From Octadecabacter sp. SW4 (GTDB taxonomy: Bacteria; Pseudomonadota; Alphaproteobacteria; Rhodobacterales; Rhodobacteraceae), in NCBI RefSeq assembly GCF_008065155.1, contig NZ_CP042819.1, positions 1,302,001 to 1,366,000 on the forward strand: a DNA stretch of 64,000 bases. Reading direction: 5' to 3'. The translations under genes were made by a program, and so were the position numbers. This document shows positions 55,510 to 64,000 of this stretch, piece after piece; position 1 is the stretch's first letter; the number at the start of each line of letters is the position of its first letter. The notes under the pieces are model-generated. The model did not search any database, was not told the DNA's origin, and saw only the letters and a program-made list of their open reading frames with translations.

Positions 55510-56562
55510 ATGGCAGCAGATCACTGCAAAAACGGGCTGACCTATGCGGATGCAGGTGTTGATATTGACGCGGGCAATGCGTTGGTGGATCGTATCAAAC
55601 CTGCGGCCAAACGCACCCAGCGCAGCGGCACGATGTCGGGCCTCGGCGGGTTTGGTGCGCTGTTTGACCTAAAGAGCGCGGGATTTGTCGATCCGGTTCT
55701 CGTCGCGGCCACGGATGGTGTCGGCACCAAGCTGCGCATCGCCATTGATACCGGAAACGTCGATGGCGTGGGCATCGATCTGGTCGCGATGTGCGTCAAC
55801 GATCTGGTGTGCCAAGGTGCAGAGCCATTGTTTTTCCTTGATTATTTTGCGACTGGCAAGCTTGAACTGGATCAGGCCGCGCGCATCATCGAGGGCATCG
55901 CCGAAGGCTGCGTGCGATCGGGATGTGCGCTGATCGGCGGTGAAACGGCGGAAATGCCGGGCATGTATCCGGCGGGGGACTTTGATCTGGCTGGCTTTGC
56001 CGTGGGCGCGATGGAGCGTGGCACGGACCTGCCCGCAGGCGTGGCAGTGGGCGATGTGCTGCTGGGGCTTGCCAGCGACGGTGTGCATTCCAACGGCTAT
56101 TCGCTGGTGCGCCGCGTGGTCGAACGCTCGGGACTTGGATGGGGCGATGCCTGTCCGTGGAGCGACGCACCCCTCGGCACGGCGCTGCTGACGCCGACGC
56201 GGCTTTATGTGAAACAGGCGCTGGCGGCGGTGCGGGCAGGGGGCGTGCATGCGCTGGCGCATATCACCGGCGGGGGCCTTACGGAAAACCTGCCGCGCGT
56301 TCTGCCGGACGGCATGGGCGCGGCGATCGATCTGGACAGCTGGACCCTGCCACCGGTCTTTGCCTGGCTTGCCGATCAGGGCGGGATGGACGCGGGTGAA
56401 ATGCTCAAGACCTTCAACAGCGGTGTTGGCATGATGCTGGTCGTGGCCCCCGATCAGGCCCGGTCGCTGACCGCGCTGCTGACGGATATGGGCGAAACGG
56501 TCTATCAGATGGGCCATGTGACCGATACCGCAGGGGTCGCCTACACGGGCAACCTGCTGTGA
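55510..56562 (+). CDS. purM: Phosphoribosylformylglycinamidine cyclo-ligase
   Basis: PurM (AIR synthetase) closes the imidazole ring in purine synthesis with ATP. The 350-residue protein has the motifs [37 protein letters not shown] and [18 protein letters not shown]. The start at 55510 ([19 protein letters not shown]) gives the family length; earlier ATGs overlap the opposite gene's start region. It overlaps purN by 4 bp; the purMN pair is conserved in proteobacteria. Confidence 0.97.
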   Translation: MAADHCKNGLTYADAGVDIDAGNALVDRIKPAAKRTQRSGTMSGLGGFGALFDLKSAGFVDPVLVAATDGVGTKLRIAIDTGNVDGVGIDLVAMCVNDLVCQGAEPLFFLDYFATGKLELDQAARIIEGIAEGCVRSGCALIGGETAEMPGMYPAGDFDLAGFAVGAMERGTDLPAGVAVGDVLLGLASDGVHSNGYSLVRRVVERSGLGWGDACPWSDAPLGTALLTPTRLYVKQALAAVRAGGVHALAHITGGGLTENLPRVLPDGMGAAIDLDSWTLPPVFAWLADQGGMDAGEMLKTFNSGVGMMLVVAPDQARSLTALLTDMGETVYQMGHVTDTAGVAYTGNLL

Positions 56563-57152
56563 CAAAACGGGTCGCCATCCTGATCTCTGGTGGCGGGTCG
56601 AACATGGTCGCGCTGGCGCAGTCCATGACGGGCGACCACCCTGCAAGGCCCGTTCTGGTGTTGTCAAACGATCCAGAGGCGGGCGGGCTGGCGAAAGCGG
56701 CCGAATTAGGTATTGCCACGGCAGTTATTGACCATCGCAAATTTCACAAAGATCGCAGTGCGTTCGAGGGCGCTCTTAATGCATCACTTGAAGTTGCGAA
56801 CCCCGATATCATCTGCCTGGCCGGTTTCATGCGTATCCTGACGGCCGATTTCACCGCCAAATGGGAAGGCCGGATGCTCAATATCCATCCGTCACTATTG
56901 CCGAAATACAAAGGGCTGCATACCCATGCGCGCGCGTTGGACGCGGGCGACAGCGAACATGGCTGCACCGTGCATCAGGTCACCGCCGCGCTTGACGATG
57001 GGCCGATCCTGGGGCAGGCCCGTATCGCCATAAACAAGGGCGACACGCCCGAGACATTGGCCGCCCGCCTTTTGCCGATGGAACACGCGCTTTATCCTGC
57101 GGTGCTGCGCCGATTTGCCAGTGGTGACAGCCGTCCGGTGATGCTGGGCTAG
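56559..57152 (+). CDS. purN: Phosphoribosylglycinamide formyltransferase
   Basis: PurN transfers a formyl group from 10-formyl-tetrahydrofolate to GAR. The 197-residue protein starts at a GTG within the purM stop. It contains [10 protein letters not shown], the conserved [20 protein letters not shown] with catalytic Asn/His, and [16 protein letters not shown] with the catalytic Asp. Length is normal. Confidence 0.96.
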   Translation: MTKRVAILISGGGSNMVALAQSMTGDHPARPVLVLSNDPEAGGLAKAAELGIATAVIDHRKFHKDRSAFEGALNASLEVANPDIICLAGFMRILTADFTAKWEGRMLNIHPSLLPKYKGLHTHARALDAGDSEHGCTVHQVTAALDDGPILGQARIAINKGDTPETLAARLLPMEHALYPAVLRRFASGDSRPVMLG

Positions 57153-57215
57153 CGCCCTTTCCTTTGGCGGGGGCTTGGCCTATCACTGTGAAAACGCGCA
57201 GTGGAACAGGCCATA

Positions 57216-58376
57216 ATGAAAACCATCACAACGACCGACGATCTCGCGGAGTTTTGCACGCGGGCAGCCGCATTTCCTTATGTGACGGTCGATACCGAGT
57301 TCCTGCGCGAACGCACCTACTATTCCAAACTGTGCCTGATCCAGCTTGCCTTTGCGGGGGATGGCAAAGATGATGCGGTGCTGGTTGATCCGCTGGCGGA
57401 CGGGCTGTCGCTTGACCCGCTTTATGCCCTTTTTGCAGATCACGGCGTTGTCAAAGTGTTCCACGCCGCGCGTCAAGATCTTGAAATTTTCTATGTGGAC
57501 AAAGGCGTTATCCCCGAACCTCTGTTTGACACCCAGGTCGCGGCGATGGTCTGCGGTTTTGGTGAACAGGTCGGATACGAGACCCTGGTGCGCAAGATCG
57601 TGCGCGAACAGGTCGATAAATCCTCGCGCTTTACCGACTGGTCACGCCGCCCGCTGACTGATGCACAAAAAACCTATGCGCTGGCCGATGTGACCCACCT
57701 GCGCGGCGTTTACGAATTTCTCGCCGCGGAACTGGCCAAGTCGGGGCGCCACAAATGGGTCGCCGAGGAAATGGCGATCCTGAATGCGCCTGAAACATAT
57801 CGGGCCGATCCCGATCGGGCGTGGGAACGGGTCAAGACGCGCACCAATTCGGGCAAGTTTCTGGCGATTGTGCGTGAATTGGCGCGGTTTCGCGAGTTTT
57901 ACGCACAATCGCGCGATGTGCCGCGCACGCGGGTGTTCAAGGACGATGCGTTGGTCGAACTGGCTTCGACCAAACCGGCCAGTGAACAGGATTTGGGCCG
58001 CTCGCGCCTGTTGCTGCGCGAGGCCCGGCGCGGCGAGATCGCAGAGGGGATTCTGGCTGCCGTGCAGGCCGGGATCAACACCCGCCCCGAAGATATGCCC
58101 AACCCCGACAGATCACGTGAAAAGCTGCAGGTGAACCCCGCTTTGGCGGACCTGTTGCGCGTGTTGCTGAAAGCCAAGGCCGAAGGCGAGGGGGTCGCGC
58201 AAAAGCTGATCGCCAATGCTTCTGATCTTGATCTGATCGCGGCGGGGCAGCGCGATGTCGCAGCCCTGAAAGGCTGGCGCAAAGAGGTGTTTGGCGAGGA
58301 TGCGCTGCGCCTGTGTGATGGCAAGGTGGCGCTGGCCGCCAAGGGCGGCAATGTGATCGCCGTCAATCTGGATTAG
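57216..58376 (+). CDS. rnd: Ribonuclease D
   Basis: RNase D is a 3'-5' exoribonuclease that trims tRNA and other stable RNA precursors. The 386-residue protein has the DEDD exonuclease motifs VDTEFLRE (Exo I), FHAARQDLEIF (Exo II) and YALADVTHLRGVY (Exo III), plus a C-terminal HRDC domain. The start at 57216 is preceded by AGG. The lipoprotein gene on the opposite strand overlaps its stop. Confidence 0.95.
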   Translation: MKTITTTDDLAEFCTRAAAFPYVTVDTEFLRERTYYSKLCLIQLAFAGDGKDDAVLVDPLADGLSLDPLYALFADHGVVKVFHAARQDLEIFYVDKGVIPEPLFDTQVAAMVCGFGEQVGYETLVRKIVREQVDKSSRFTDWSRRPLTDAQKTYALADVTHLRGVYEFLAAELAKSGRHKWVAEEMAILNAPETYRADPDRAWERVKTRTNSGKFLAIVRELARFREFYAQSRDVPRTRVFKDDALVELASTKPASEQDLGRSRLLLREARRGEIAEGILAAVQAGINTRPEDMPNPDRSREKLQVNPALADLLRVLLKAKAEGEGVAQKLIANASDLDLIAAGQRDVAALKGWRKEVFGEDALRLCDGKVALAAKGGNVIAVNLD

Positions 58377-58855
58377 CGACGGGCGGTGCGGGCGTTTTGT
58401 GCGCCCTGCACGCGGACCGTGCGGATCCCCGCCAGTTCAGCCGCCGACAACGTATAGGCGGCATCGATTCGGCGCGAGCGGTCCGGCCCGATCGCCTGAA
58501 ACCCAGCCGGCACTTCGGCGCGGAAATCCAGCGTCATTACGCCGTTTTCGATACCTGCGAGCACAAGCTGCGCGTTGAAATATCCCTGCGTCGCGGCCAG
58601 GCCCGTGGCATGCACGATTGCGCCGCCCGGCGTGCGGTCAATCCGCATGGCGGTCACGCTTTGCACGAGTTCACGCCCTTCCACGACCTGGGCGCGGCGC
58701 CCTTCGGGGACCAGCGGGCGGATTTCCGTGGGCGCTGACGCCTCTACGGTGCTGCGTCCAAACCAGTTCACCGGATTGAAACGCGACTCCGCGATGCGCG
58801 CGCATCCCGAAAGGGTGAGGGCAATCGCAGCCGAGAGGAGCAGGGGACGGATCAT
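58373..58855 (-). CDS. Hypothetical lipoprotein
   Basis: The 160-residue product has a lipoprotein signal ending in the lipobox LTLSGC, followed by a short linker (FNPVNWFGRS) and a small beta-rich domain with two conserved-looking strands (GGAIVHATGLAATQGYFNAQL, GIRTVRVQGAQN). The start at 58855 (MIRPLLLSA) is preferred since AAGG lies about 8 nt upstream; ATG 58870 is an alternative. Function unknown; it resembles a roseobacter-restricted family. Confidence 0.7.
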   Translation of the reverse strand: MIRPLLLSAAIALTLSGCARIAESRFNPVNWFGRSTVEASAPTEIRPLVPEGRRAQVVEGRELVQSVTAMRIDRTPGGAIVHATGLAATQGYFNAQLVLAGIENGVMTLDFRAEVPAGFQAIGPDRSRRIDAAYTLSAAELAGIRTVRVQGAQNARTARR

Positions 58856-58973
58856 GATCAGGACCTTCATTTCGCTTTGCCAATTGCTAGCCGATCAGCG
58901 CGCGCTTGAAAAGCACGCACTGGACCTCTGGTGTCACAGACCCTAAATCAAGGGCAGTCAAAAGGGGACAGGC

Positions 58974-59381
58974 ATGGCCACCGAGAGTTTTGAAGATATC
59001 GCGGAAACCTTTGAATTCCTTGACGATTGGGAAGATCGTTACCGTCATGTGATTGATCTGGGCAAGGGGCTGGAGCCGTTGGAGGACGCATTCAAGGTGC
59101 CCGCGACCAAAGTTGACGGCTGCGCCTCGCAGGTCTGGTTGTTGCCAAACACCGATGGCGGCGTGTTTTCCTTTCGTGGCGACAGCGATGCGATGATCGT
59201 GCGCGGGCTGATCGCGGTGCTGGCCGCGCTTTATAACGGGGTGCCCGTGGACCAGGTCGGGGCGATCGATGCAAGGGCCGAACTGGGGCGGCTGGGACTG
59301 AACGATCATCTTTCGGCGCAACGCTCTAATGGGCTGCGCGCGATGGTTGAACGGATCAAATTGGCTGCTGCGCAGGCATGA
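58974..59381 (+). CDS. sufE: SufE family sulphur acceptor
   Basis: SufE accepts persulphide sulphur from a SufS-type cysteine desulphurase for iron-sulphur cluster assembly. The 135-residue protein has the active-site Cys50 in KVDGCASQVWL and normal length. The suf operon is not nearby, as is frequent for alphaproteobacterial sufE. Demand for clusters from NasA, NirB and NarGH in this window is high, but no direct link is shown. Confidence 0.92.
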   Translation: MATESFEDIAETFEFLDDWEDRYRHVIDLGKGLEPLEDAFKVPATKVDGCASQVWLLPNTDGGVFSFRGDSDAMIVRGLIAVLAALYNGVPVDQVGAIDARAELGRLGLNDHLSAQRSNGLRAMVERIKLAAAQA

Positions 59382-59390
59382 TATTTTGAT

Positions 59391-59439
59391 GAGGGGCGCC
59401 GCCCCTCAAACACCCCGAGGTATTTTCGGCAAGATGAAA
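59391..59439. repeat. Dispersed intergenic hairpin repeat, copy C
   Basis: A perfect 7-bp stem (GAGGGGC / GCCCCTC, loop GCC) is followed by the tail GAGGTATTTTCGGCAAGATG. It has the same hairpin-plus-tail plan as copies A and B. It sits between two convergent genes, sufE and the DUF1638 gene. Confidence 0.55.
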
Positions 59440-60075
59440 CTAGGTGCGCGGGATTGCGGCCAGCGTCGTGGCCAGATCGCCGTAGCCTGTCGCGCGCCGC
59501 TCGAATTTCAGCCCAAGGCGGGCGGCGCAGTCTTTGGCCTTGGCCGTGAGCGCCGGATTATCGGTTTGTGCCTGATAGACCAGTTTTTCGTAATTGCCGA
59601 AATACATGTCGCGCAGCTCCGGGTGGCGATCCAGGCCCAGCGGTTTCCACACGAAGGCGTCAAACTGGCGCACAAGGAAGTCCGTCAGGTAGAAGGCGGT
59701 GACTTCTTCACGCGCCGCAAAGGCATCGTTGCCTTCAAAAAACGAATAACAATGCGGGCCCTCCACCATTTTAACGCCCAATTCCTTGCACTTTTCCAAC
59801 AACTGCCCGCCTGTGCCGCAATCGGCATAGACGACAAAGATGTCGTCGTAAGCGCCACGATGTTTTGTCACGGCGGCCTCGATCGCGGGGGTGATCTTGT
59901 CTGGCGTGTTGTGAAAGATCGCCGGAAGGCAGTGCAAATCCAGATGATCCCAGCCGTTTGTGGCTTTCAGCGCGAGGATTTCATGGGCCAGCGCACCACA
60001 GGCGAGCAACAGCACCCGACCTTGCCCCTTGGCGGGCAGTCCGCTGGTTGTCAGGCTGTGATCGTCCGGTCGCAT
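59440..60075 (-). CDS. DUF1638 family protein
   Basis: The 211-residue protein matches DUF1638 (LLACGALAHEILAL, LDLHCLPAIFHNTPDKI, VYADCGTGGQL). Conserved Cys and His residues in these blocks (CG, HC, DCGTGG) may bind metal or a cofactor. The family often lies next to corrinoid methyltransferase genes, as here: the corrinoid protein gene is 72 bp upstream on the same strand. A role in corrinoid-dependent methyl transfer or its upkeep is inferred from that linkage only. Confidence 0.82.
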   Translation of the reverse strand: MRPDDHSLTTSGLPAKGQGRVLLLACGALAHEILALKATNGWDHLDLHCLPAIFHNTPDKITPAIEAAVTKHRGAYDDIFVVYADCGTGGQLLEKCKELGVKMVEGPHCYSFFEGNDAFAAREEVTAFYLTDFLVRQFDAFVWKPLGLDRHPELRDMYFGNYEKLVYQAQTDNPALTAKAKDCAARLGLKFERRATGYGDLATTLAAIPRT

Positions 60076-60147
60076 CGTTTGATCCCATGAAAAAGCCCCG
60101 CGCCAGCATGGGACACGGGGCCGGATTGTGCAAATCCAGTGCGTGTC

Positions 60148-60849
60148 CTAGGCGCTGGCACCCTGATTGTGTTTGCGCGCCATAAAGGTTTTTGCGGTTT
60201 CCACGGCCACGGCGGCGTCGCGGCAGTAGGCGTCCGCACCGATGGCCTTGCCGAATTCCTCGTTCAGGGGGGCGCCGCCGACCAGCACCGTGTAATCCTC
60301 GCGGATGCCTTTTTCGACCAGCGTATCAATCACGACCTTCATGTAGGGCATGGTGGTGGTCAGCAGGGCGGACATGCCAAGGATATCGGGTTGTTCGGCC
60401 TCGAGCGCCTCAAGATAGGCCTCGACCGCGTTGTTGATGCCAAGGTCGACTACTTCGAAACCGGCGCCTTCCATCATCATGCCCACAAGGTTCTTGCCGA
60501 TGTCGTGGATATCGCCCTTGACGGTGCCGATCACCATCTTGCCCACCCGCGGCGCACCGGTTTCGGCCAAAAGCGGCTTGAGGATAAACATCCCGCCCTT
60601 CATGGCGTTGGCGGCGAGCAGCACTTCGGGGACGAACAGAATGCCGTCACGGAAATCATGACCGACGATGGTCATGCCGCCGACCAGCGCCTCGGTCAGG
60701 ATGCGGTAAGGCTCCCACCCGCGGTCCAGCAGGATATGCACGCCTTCCTCGATCTCTTCCTTGAGGCCATCGTAAAGGTCGTCGAACATCTGCGCGACAA
60801 GATCTTCGTCGTTCAATTCGCTCAGGATGATGTCGTCGTCTTCGGACAT
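60148..60849 (-). CDS. Methyltransferase corrinoid protein (B12-binding)
   Basis: The 233-residue protein has a helical cap domain (about 15-95) and a Rossmann-like B12-binding domain with the signature DIHDIG-K (His115 as lower cobalt ligand) and GGAPLNEEFGKAIGADAYCRDA. It shuttles a methyl group between partner methyltransferases, as do MtbC/MtmC proteins and the middle domain of MetH. The start at 60849 follows GGGAGCGA. The nearby homocysteine methyltransferase gene is an obvious partner. Confidence 0.9.
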   Translation of the reverse strand: MSEDDDIILSELNDEDLVAQMFDDLYDGLKEEIEEGVHILLDRGWEPYRILTEALVGGMTIVGHDFRDGILFVPEVLLAANAMKGGMFILKPLLAETGAPRVGKMVIGTVKGDIHDIGKNLVGMMMEGAGFEVVDLGINNAVEAYLEALEAEQPDILGMSALLTTTMPYMKVVIDTLVEKGIREDYTVLVGGAPLNEEFGKAIGADAYCRDAAVAVETAKTFMARKHNQGASA

Positions 60850-60995
60850 GGGTCGCTCCCGCATGGGTGTTTCTTGGCGCCAGAATTGCGCTGAAACGTC
60901 GCAACTGGCTGAACCGATTGCGACACTGCCTGAACCGTGACCGACGTTAACACAAATGAAAAATTTGCGGAATCGTGATGCGGGTCTTTCATGCG

Positions 60996-61010
60996 TTCCT
61001 GTTATGTTCT
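60996..61010. promoter_or_regulatory. LexA (SOS) box upstream of the radical SAM gene
   Basis: GTTCCTGTTATGTTC is a perfect GTTC-N7-GTTC direct repeat, the LexA operator of alphaproteobacteria. It lies 12 nt before the radical SAM start codon, where a bound repressor would block transcription. Confidence 0.8.
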
Positions 61011-61021
61011 AATGTTGGCCC

Positions 61022-62104
61022 ATGTCGCATGCACCGCCACCCCTGCACGGGACCGCCCGCGGGCGGGCAGCCCAAAGCAATGACACCAACCGCTTTGAAC
61101 CCTACAGTCGCGAGGCGGTGGATGATGGCTGGGCGCGGATGGATGATTTGCCGCCCCTGCGCACCGAGGTCCGCGAGGAGGTGTCGCGCCGTGTGATTTC
61201 GCGCAATACATCGCCCGATTTGTCGTTTGATCGCTCGGTGAACCCTTATCGCGGCTGCGAACACGGTTGTATTTACTGTTATGCGCGCCCCGGGCATGCC
61301 TATCTGGGCATGTCACCCGGGCTTGATTTCGAGACACGTCTGGTGGCCCGCCCCAGTGCGCCTGAACAGTTGCGCCGCGAGCTGTCGCGCAAAGGCTACG
61401 TGCCCGATACACTGGCGATTGGCACCTATACGGACCCCTATCAACCGATTGAAAAGGCGCATGAAATCATGCGCGGGTTGGTGCAGGTGCTGGCGGCTTT
61501 CAATCACCCGCTGGCGATCGTGACCAAGGGTGTTCTGATTGAACGCGACATTGATATTCTGGCACCGATGGCGGCCAGAGGGCTGTTGCGGGTCGGCATT
61601 TCGGTCACCAGTCTGGACGCGAAAATCTCTCGGGCGATGGAGCCGCGCGTACCCGCCCCCAAACGGCGCCTGCAAACGATCCGTCGCCTGGCCGATGCCG
61701 GGATTCCGGTGCGCGCGATGGTGTCACCGGTGGTGCCCGGGCTGACCGATCACGAGGTTGAGGCGATACTGGCCGCCTGCGCCGATGCGGGCGCGGTGGC
61801 GGCCAGTTCCATCGTGCTGCGCCTGCCGCGCGAGGTTGCGCCGCTGTTTGCCGATTGGGTGCAGGCGCATTTTCCCGATCGCGCCGCGCGGATCATGAAC
61901 CGCGTGCGTGATTTGCATGGCGGCAAGGATTATGATCCCGCCTTTGGCAGCCGCATGACGGGGCAGGGGGAATGGGCGGCCCTTTTGCGCGCAAGGGTCA
62001 AGCTGGCCACGGCGCGGCTGGGCCTGGATCGCAGGCTGACACCGCTGCGCAGGGACCTGTTTGCGGTGCCACCAAAAGCGGGCGACCAACTGGCGCTGTT
62101 TTAG
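61022..62104 (+). CDS. PA0069-family radical SAM protein (SplB-related)
   Basis: The 360-residue protein has the radical SAM cluster motif C-x3-C-x2-C at Cys79, Cys83 and Cys86 (CEHGCIYCYARP) and the family's GTYTDPYQPIE block. PA0069/Rv2578c-type proteins are related to spore photoproduct lyase; a DNA-repair role has been suggested but not settled. The LexA box directly upstream supports a DNA-damage link. It lies between, and opposite to, the corrinoid and homocysteine methyltransferase genes, with a 4-bp convergent overlap with the latter. Confidence 0.9.
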   Translation: MSHAPPPLHGTARGRAAQSNDTNRFEPYSREAVDDGWARMDDLPPLRTEVREEVSRRVISRNTSPDLSFDRSVNPYRGCEHGCIYCYARPGHAYLGMSPGLDFETRLVARPSAPEQLRRELSRKGYVPDTLAIGTYTDPYQPIEKAHEIMRGLVQVLAAFNHPLAIVTKGVLIERDIDILAPMAARGLLRVGISVTSLDAKISRAMEPRVPAPKRRLQTIRRLADAGIPVRAMVSPVVPGLTDHEVEAILAACADAGAVAASSIVLRLPREVAPLFADWVQAHFPDRAARIMNRVRDLHGGKDYDPAFGSRMTGQGEWAALLRARVKLATARLGLDRRLTPLRRDLFAVPPKAGDQLALF

Positions 62105-63114
62105 GCCTTGCGCCGACCACGGCGGGGCGCGCGCACAGGGCCGGCCCCATCCGTGCCATCCGAGGCCGAGGAAAATGCGCCAAGCTGCGCGGTGATCTGG
62201 TCCAACGTCGGACGCGGACCCGCGGGCAGTGTTTCCAGCGCCTCGCGCATCGCCGCCAGATGTTCGGGCGTGGTGCCACAGCAGCCGCCGATGATCGTCG
62301 CGCCTGCATCACGCGCCAGCACGGCGTAATCGGCCATCAACGCTGGCGTGCCGTCATAGTGGATATGTCCGTCATGATATTTCGGGATGCCAGCGTTGCC
62401 TTTGGCGATGATCGGCTGTTGCGGACCAAGTGCTGAAAACCCAAGGATCGTGCGCATCAGGTCGGACGCGCCCGTGCCGCAGTTTGCCCCGAATGCCAGG
62501 GGTTTATGCGTCAGTTTATTGACCATCTTGACCATTTCCGCGCTGGTCAGCCCCATCATCGTGCGCCCGGCTGTGTCAAAACTCATCGTGCCGCACCAGG
62601 GCATATCGGCCAGCGCGAATGCCTCGCTCGCGGCGATGAATTCCTCGGCGGCGCTGATCGTTTCGACCCAGAGCACATCGGCCCCGCCCGCCTTGAGCCC
62701 CTCGGCCTGTTCGTGGAACATTTCCACCGCGCTTTCATGGGTCAAGGTGCCCATCGGCGACATGATTTCGCCCGTGGGGCCGACAGAACCGGCAACGACG
62801 ACCGGGCGGCCGGCGGCGTCGGCCACCTCGCGCCCGATTGCCGCGGCGATTCGGTTCAGATCATGCACGCGTGACTGCGCCCCGTGCAGTTTCAGGCGCG
62901 AGGCGTTGCCGCCAAAGCTGTTGGTCAGGAAAATGTCGCTGCCCGCGTCGACTGCCCCCTGATAAAGGGCGGTGATCCGGTCGGGGTGGTCTTCGTTCCA
63001 CATTTCCGGTGCATCGCCCGACATCAGCCCCATGTTGAACAGGTTTGTGCCTGTCGCGCCGTCGGCCAGCAGCCAGTCGCGGGTTTCAAGGAGGCGGGAA
63101 AGGGCGTTTGTCAT
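62101..63114 (-). CDS. bmt: Betaine/homocysteine S-methyltransferase family
   Basis: The 337-residue protein is a homocysteine methyltransferase barrel with the zinc ligands Cys212 (FGANCGTG) and Cys278-Cys279 (IIGGCCGTTPEH), and an N-terminal LADGATGTNL. It corresponds to the N-terminal module of B12-dependent methionine synthase. It could transfer methyl from betaine or, more likely given the neighbouring corrinoid protein, from a methylcorrinoid to homocysteine. Split methionine synthases are reported in Rhodobacteraceae. A folate-binding module was not found in the window. Confidence 0.87.
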   Translation of the reverse strand: MTNALSRLLETRDWLLADGATGTNLFNMGLMSGDAPEMWNEDHPDRITALYQGAVDAGSDIFLTNSFGGNASRLKLHGAQSRVHDLNRIAAAIGREVADAAGRPVVVAGSVGPTGEIMSPMGTLTHESAVEMFHEQAEGLKAGGADVLWVETISAAEEFIAASEAFALADMPWCGTMSFDTAGRTMMGLTSAEMVKMVNKLTHKPLAFGANCGTGASDLMRTILGFSALGPQQPIIAKGNAGIPKYHDGHIHYDGTPALMADYAVLARDAGATIIGGCCGTTPEHLAAMREALETLPAGPRPTLDQITAQLGAFSSASDGTDGAGPVRAPRRGRRKA

Positions 63115-63149
63115 GATCGGGCAGCCTGTTCATATGGCAAGGGGTATCC

Positions 63150-64000
63150 CTAGCCAGTAAGAGTTGCCAATGGGCCATGACACGGGTTGCCCGGGGTTTC
63201 AAATGTATTTTCTGCATAAAGATTATCATCCTGATGCAGCATAGACTGGCTGCGCAGGGGTGGCGGGCGGTGAATGGCCACTGCCAGCGCCAGACCTGCA
63301 TAAAACAGGGCCAGCCAACCGGGCGCCGCCAGATAAAGCGGTTGCCAGCGCGGGGCAAAGCTTTGCTTGAAGCGGATCAGCCCCTGCGCGGTGCGTGCCA
63401 AACGGTCGGGCAAGCCAAGCGGCGCGGCGGCAAGGCTGAGGCGGGCGATACCCTGTCGGTGCGCGGCATCAATCGCGGCGGTGACAAGCGCATGCATCGT
63501 GCCATCGGGCAGATCGTCATCGTGGCGCATCAGATCAAGCGACCAGGCCGTGGGGCTGGTGTGAAACGTGACAAAACCGATCAGCGCGCCGCCCACATGG
63601 GCCAGAAACACCTGCTGCCCGGGAAGGATGCGCAGATCGAACCGTCCCATCGATACGCCTTTTTCGCCGCCGTGCCGTGCAGCCCACCTGCGGGCCAGCG
63701 CGCGCATCTCGGCAATGGGCAGGGTGCCCGTCTGGCTGATCGTCACGCCAGCCTTTTCGGCCTGGCGCAGCTTGCGCCGCAACTGACGGTGTTGCGGGCC
63801 GTCCTTGGACCATTGCGCCGGTGTGATCTGTGCCTCGGCCCCGATCCGGCGCACGGCCCAGCCCGCGCGGCGCGCGCGCAGGGCGCTGGCGCAGTCGCAT
63901 TTGTACAAGACAGGCCGACGCCCCAGGCGGCGCGCGATCTGCGTGATATCCGCGTGGCTGGCCGCGCCCTTGGGCGGGCCGATGGTGCAGGCGTGCCCCG
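63150..64000 (-). CDS. DUF2156 / phosphatidylglycerol lysyltransferase-like protein (5' end outside window)
   Basis: The frame is open to the right edge of the window, so the N-terminus is missing; about 283 residues are visible. The sequence has the DUF2156 (GNAT-like) pattern seen in MprF C-terminal domains (PVLYKCD, QLRRKLRQAEKAG, RFDLRILPGQQVFLAHVGGALIGFVTF, ALVTAAIDAAHRQGIARLSLAAAPLG). One hydrophobic segment lies near the end (WLALFYAGLALAVAIH), with a short tail. It may move an aminoacyl or acyl group to a lipid, but the acceptor is unknown. Confidence 0.7.
   Translation of the reverse strand, partial: GHACTIGPPKGAASHADITQIARRLGRRPVLYKCDCASALRARRAGWAVRRIGAEAQITPAQWSKDGPQHRQLRRKLRQAEKAGVTISQTGTLPIAEMRALARRWAARHGGEKGVSMGRFDLRILPGQQVFLAHVGGALIGFVTFHTSPTAWSLDLMRHDDDLPDGTMHALVTAAIDAAHRQGIARLSLAAAPLGLPDRLARTAQGLIRFKQSFAPRWQPLYLAAPGWLALFYAGLALAVAIHRPPPLRSQSMLHQDDNLYAENTFETPGNPCHGPLATLTG

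Overview
The window looks like a chromosomal segment of a marine alphaproteobacterium of the Roseobacter group (Rhodobacteraceae). This rests on the high GC, the gene content and order (lptF-lptG-lptD-surA-pdxA-rsmA; DUF4167 after prfA-prmC; a narR/narK pair; nasTS), and the alphaproteobacterial form of its regulatory sites (a GTTC-N7-GTTC LexA box, FNR-type TTGAT-N4-ATCAA boxes). No phage, CRISPR array, rRNA or intact insertion sequence was seen. Genus cannot be told from the sequence alone.

Layout. 1-4.1 kb: end of an agmatinase gene, a DUF1499 protein, prfA-prmC (release factor and its methyltransferase) and a DUF4167 protein with a clear terminator. 4.1-11.5 kb (minus): an outer-membrane biogenesis operon lptF-lptG-lptD-surA-pdxA-rsmA. 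11.6-13.6 kb: pepA-holC. 13.6-18.1 kb (minus): a retropepsin-like protease, MarC, an ABC-F ATPase and a His-tailed MFS exporter bounded by 38-bp imperfect direct repeats. 18.3-19.5 kb: a small secreted protein and ndk.

19.8-33.7 kb is a complete nitrate assimilation cluster: nasT-nasS (ANTAR antiterminator and nitrate sensor), then nrtA-nrtB-nrtC (ABC uptake), nirB-nirD (NADH nitrite reductase), nasA (nitrate reductase), a TrpD2-like protein and cysG (sirohaem synthesis). The nrtA leader contains two hexaloop hairpins with A1/G4 loops followed by an intrinsic terminator. This is the expected NasT antitermination target, below a possible sigma-54 promoter.

34-41.2 kb: a lytic transglycosylase lipoprotein, a TfoX C-terminal-domain protein, tRNA-Asn, an MBL hydrolase, an orphan EnvZ-like kinase, a frameshifted RTX adhesin gene and nnrS.

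41.2-54.1 kb is a second nitrate locus, for respiration: narR (Crp/Fnr family) divergent from narK1-narK2-narG-narH-narJ-narI-ppiC-hemerythrin, then a DUF2478 NTPase-like gene. A perfect FNR box precedes narK1 and a second box precedes narR. Assimilatory and respiratory nitrate reduction thus lie within 34 kb but use unrelated control logic: nitrate-sensing RNA antitermination against FNR/NarR activation under low oxygen.

54-64 kb: tRNA-Ile2(CAT), a sterol-desaturase-family enzyme, purM-purN, rnd, a lipoprotein, sufE, and a group of DUF1638, corrinoid protein and homocysteine methyltransferase genes that resembles a split, B12-dependent methyl transfer system. An oppositely oriented radical SAM gene inside this group has a perfect alphaproteobacterial LexA box 12 nt before its start codon. 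The window ends inside a DUF2156 acyl/aminoacyl transferase-like gene.
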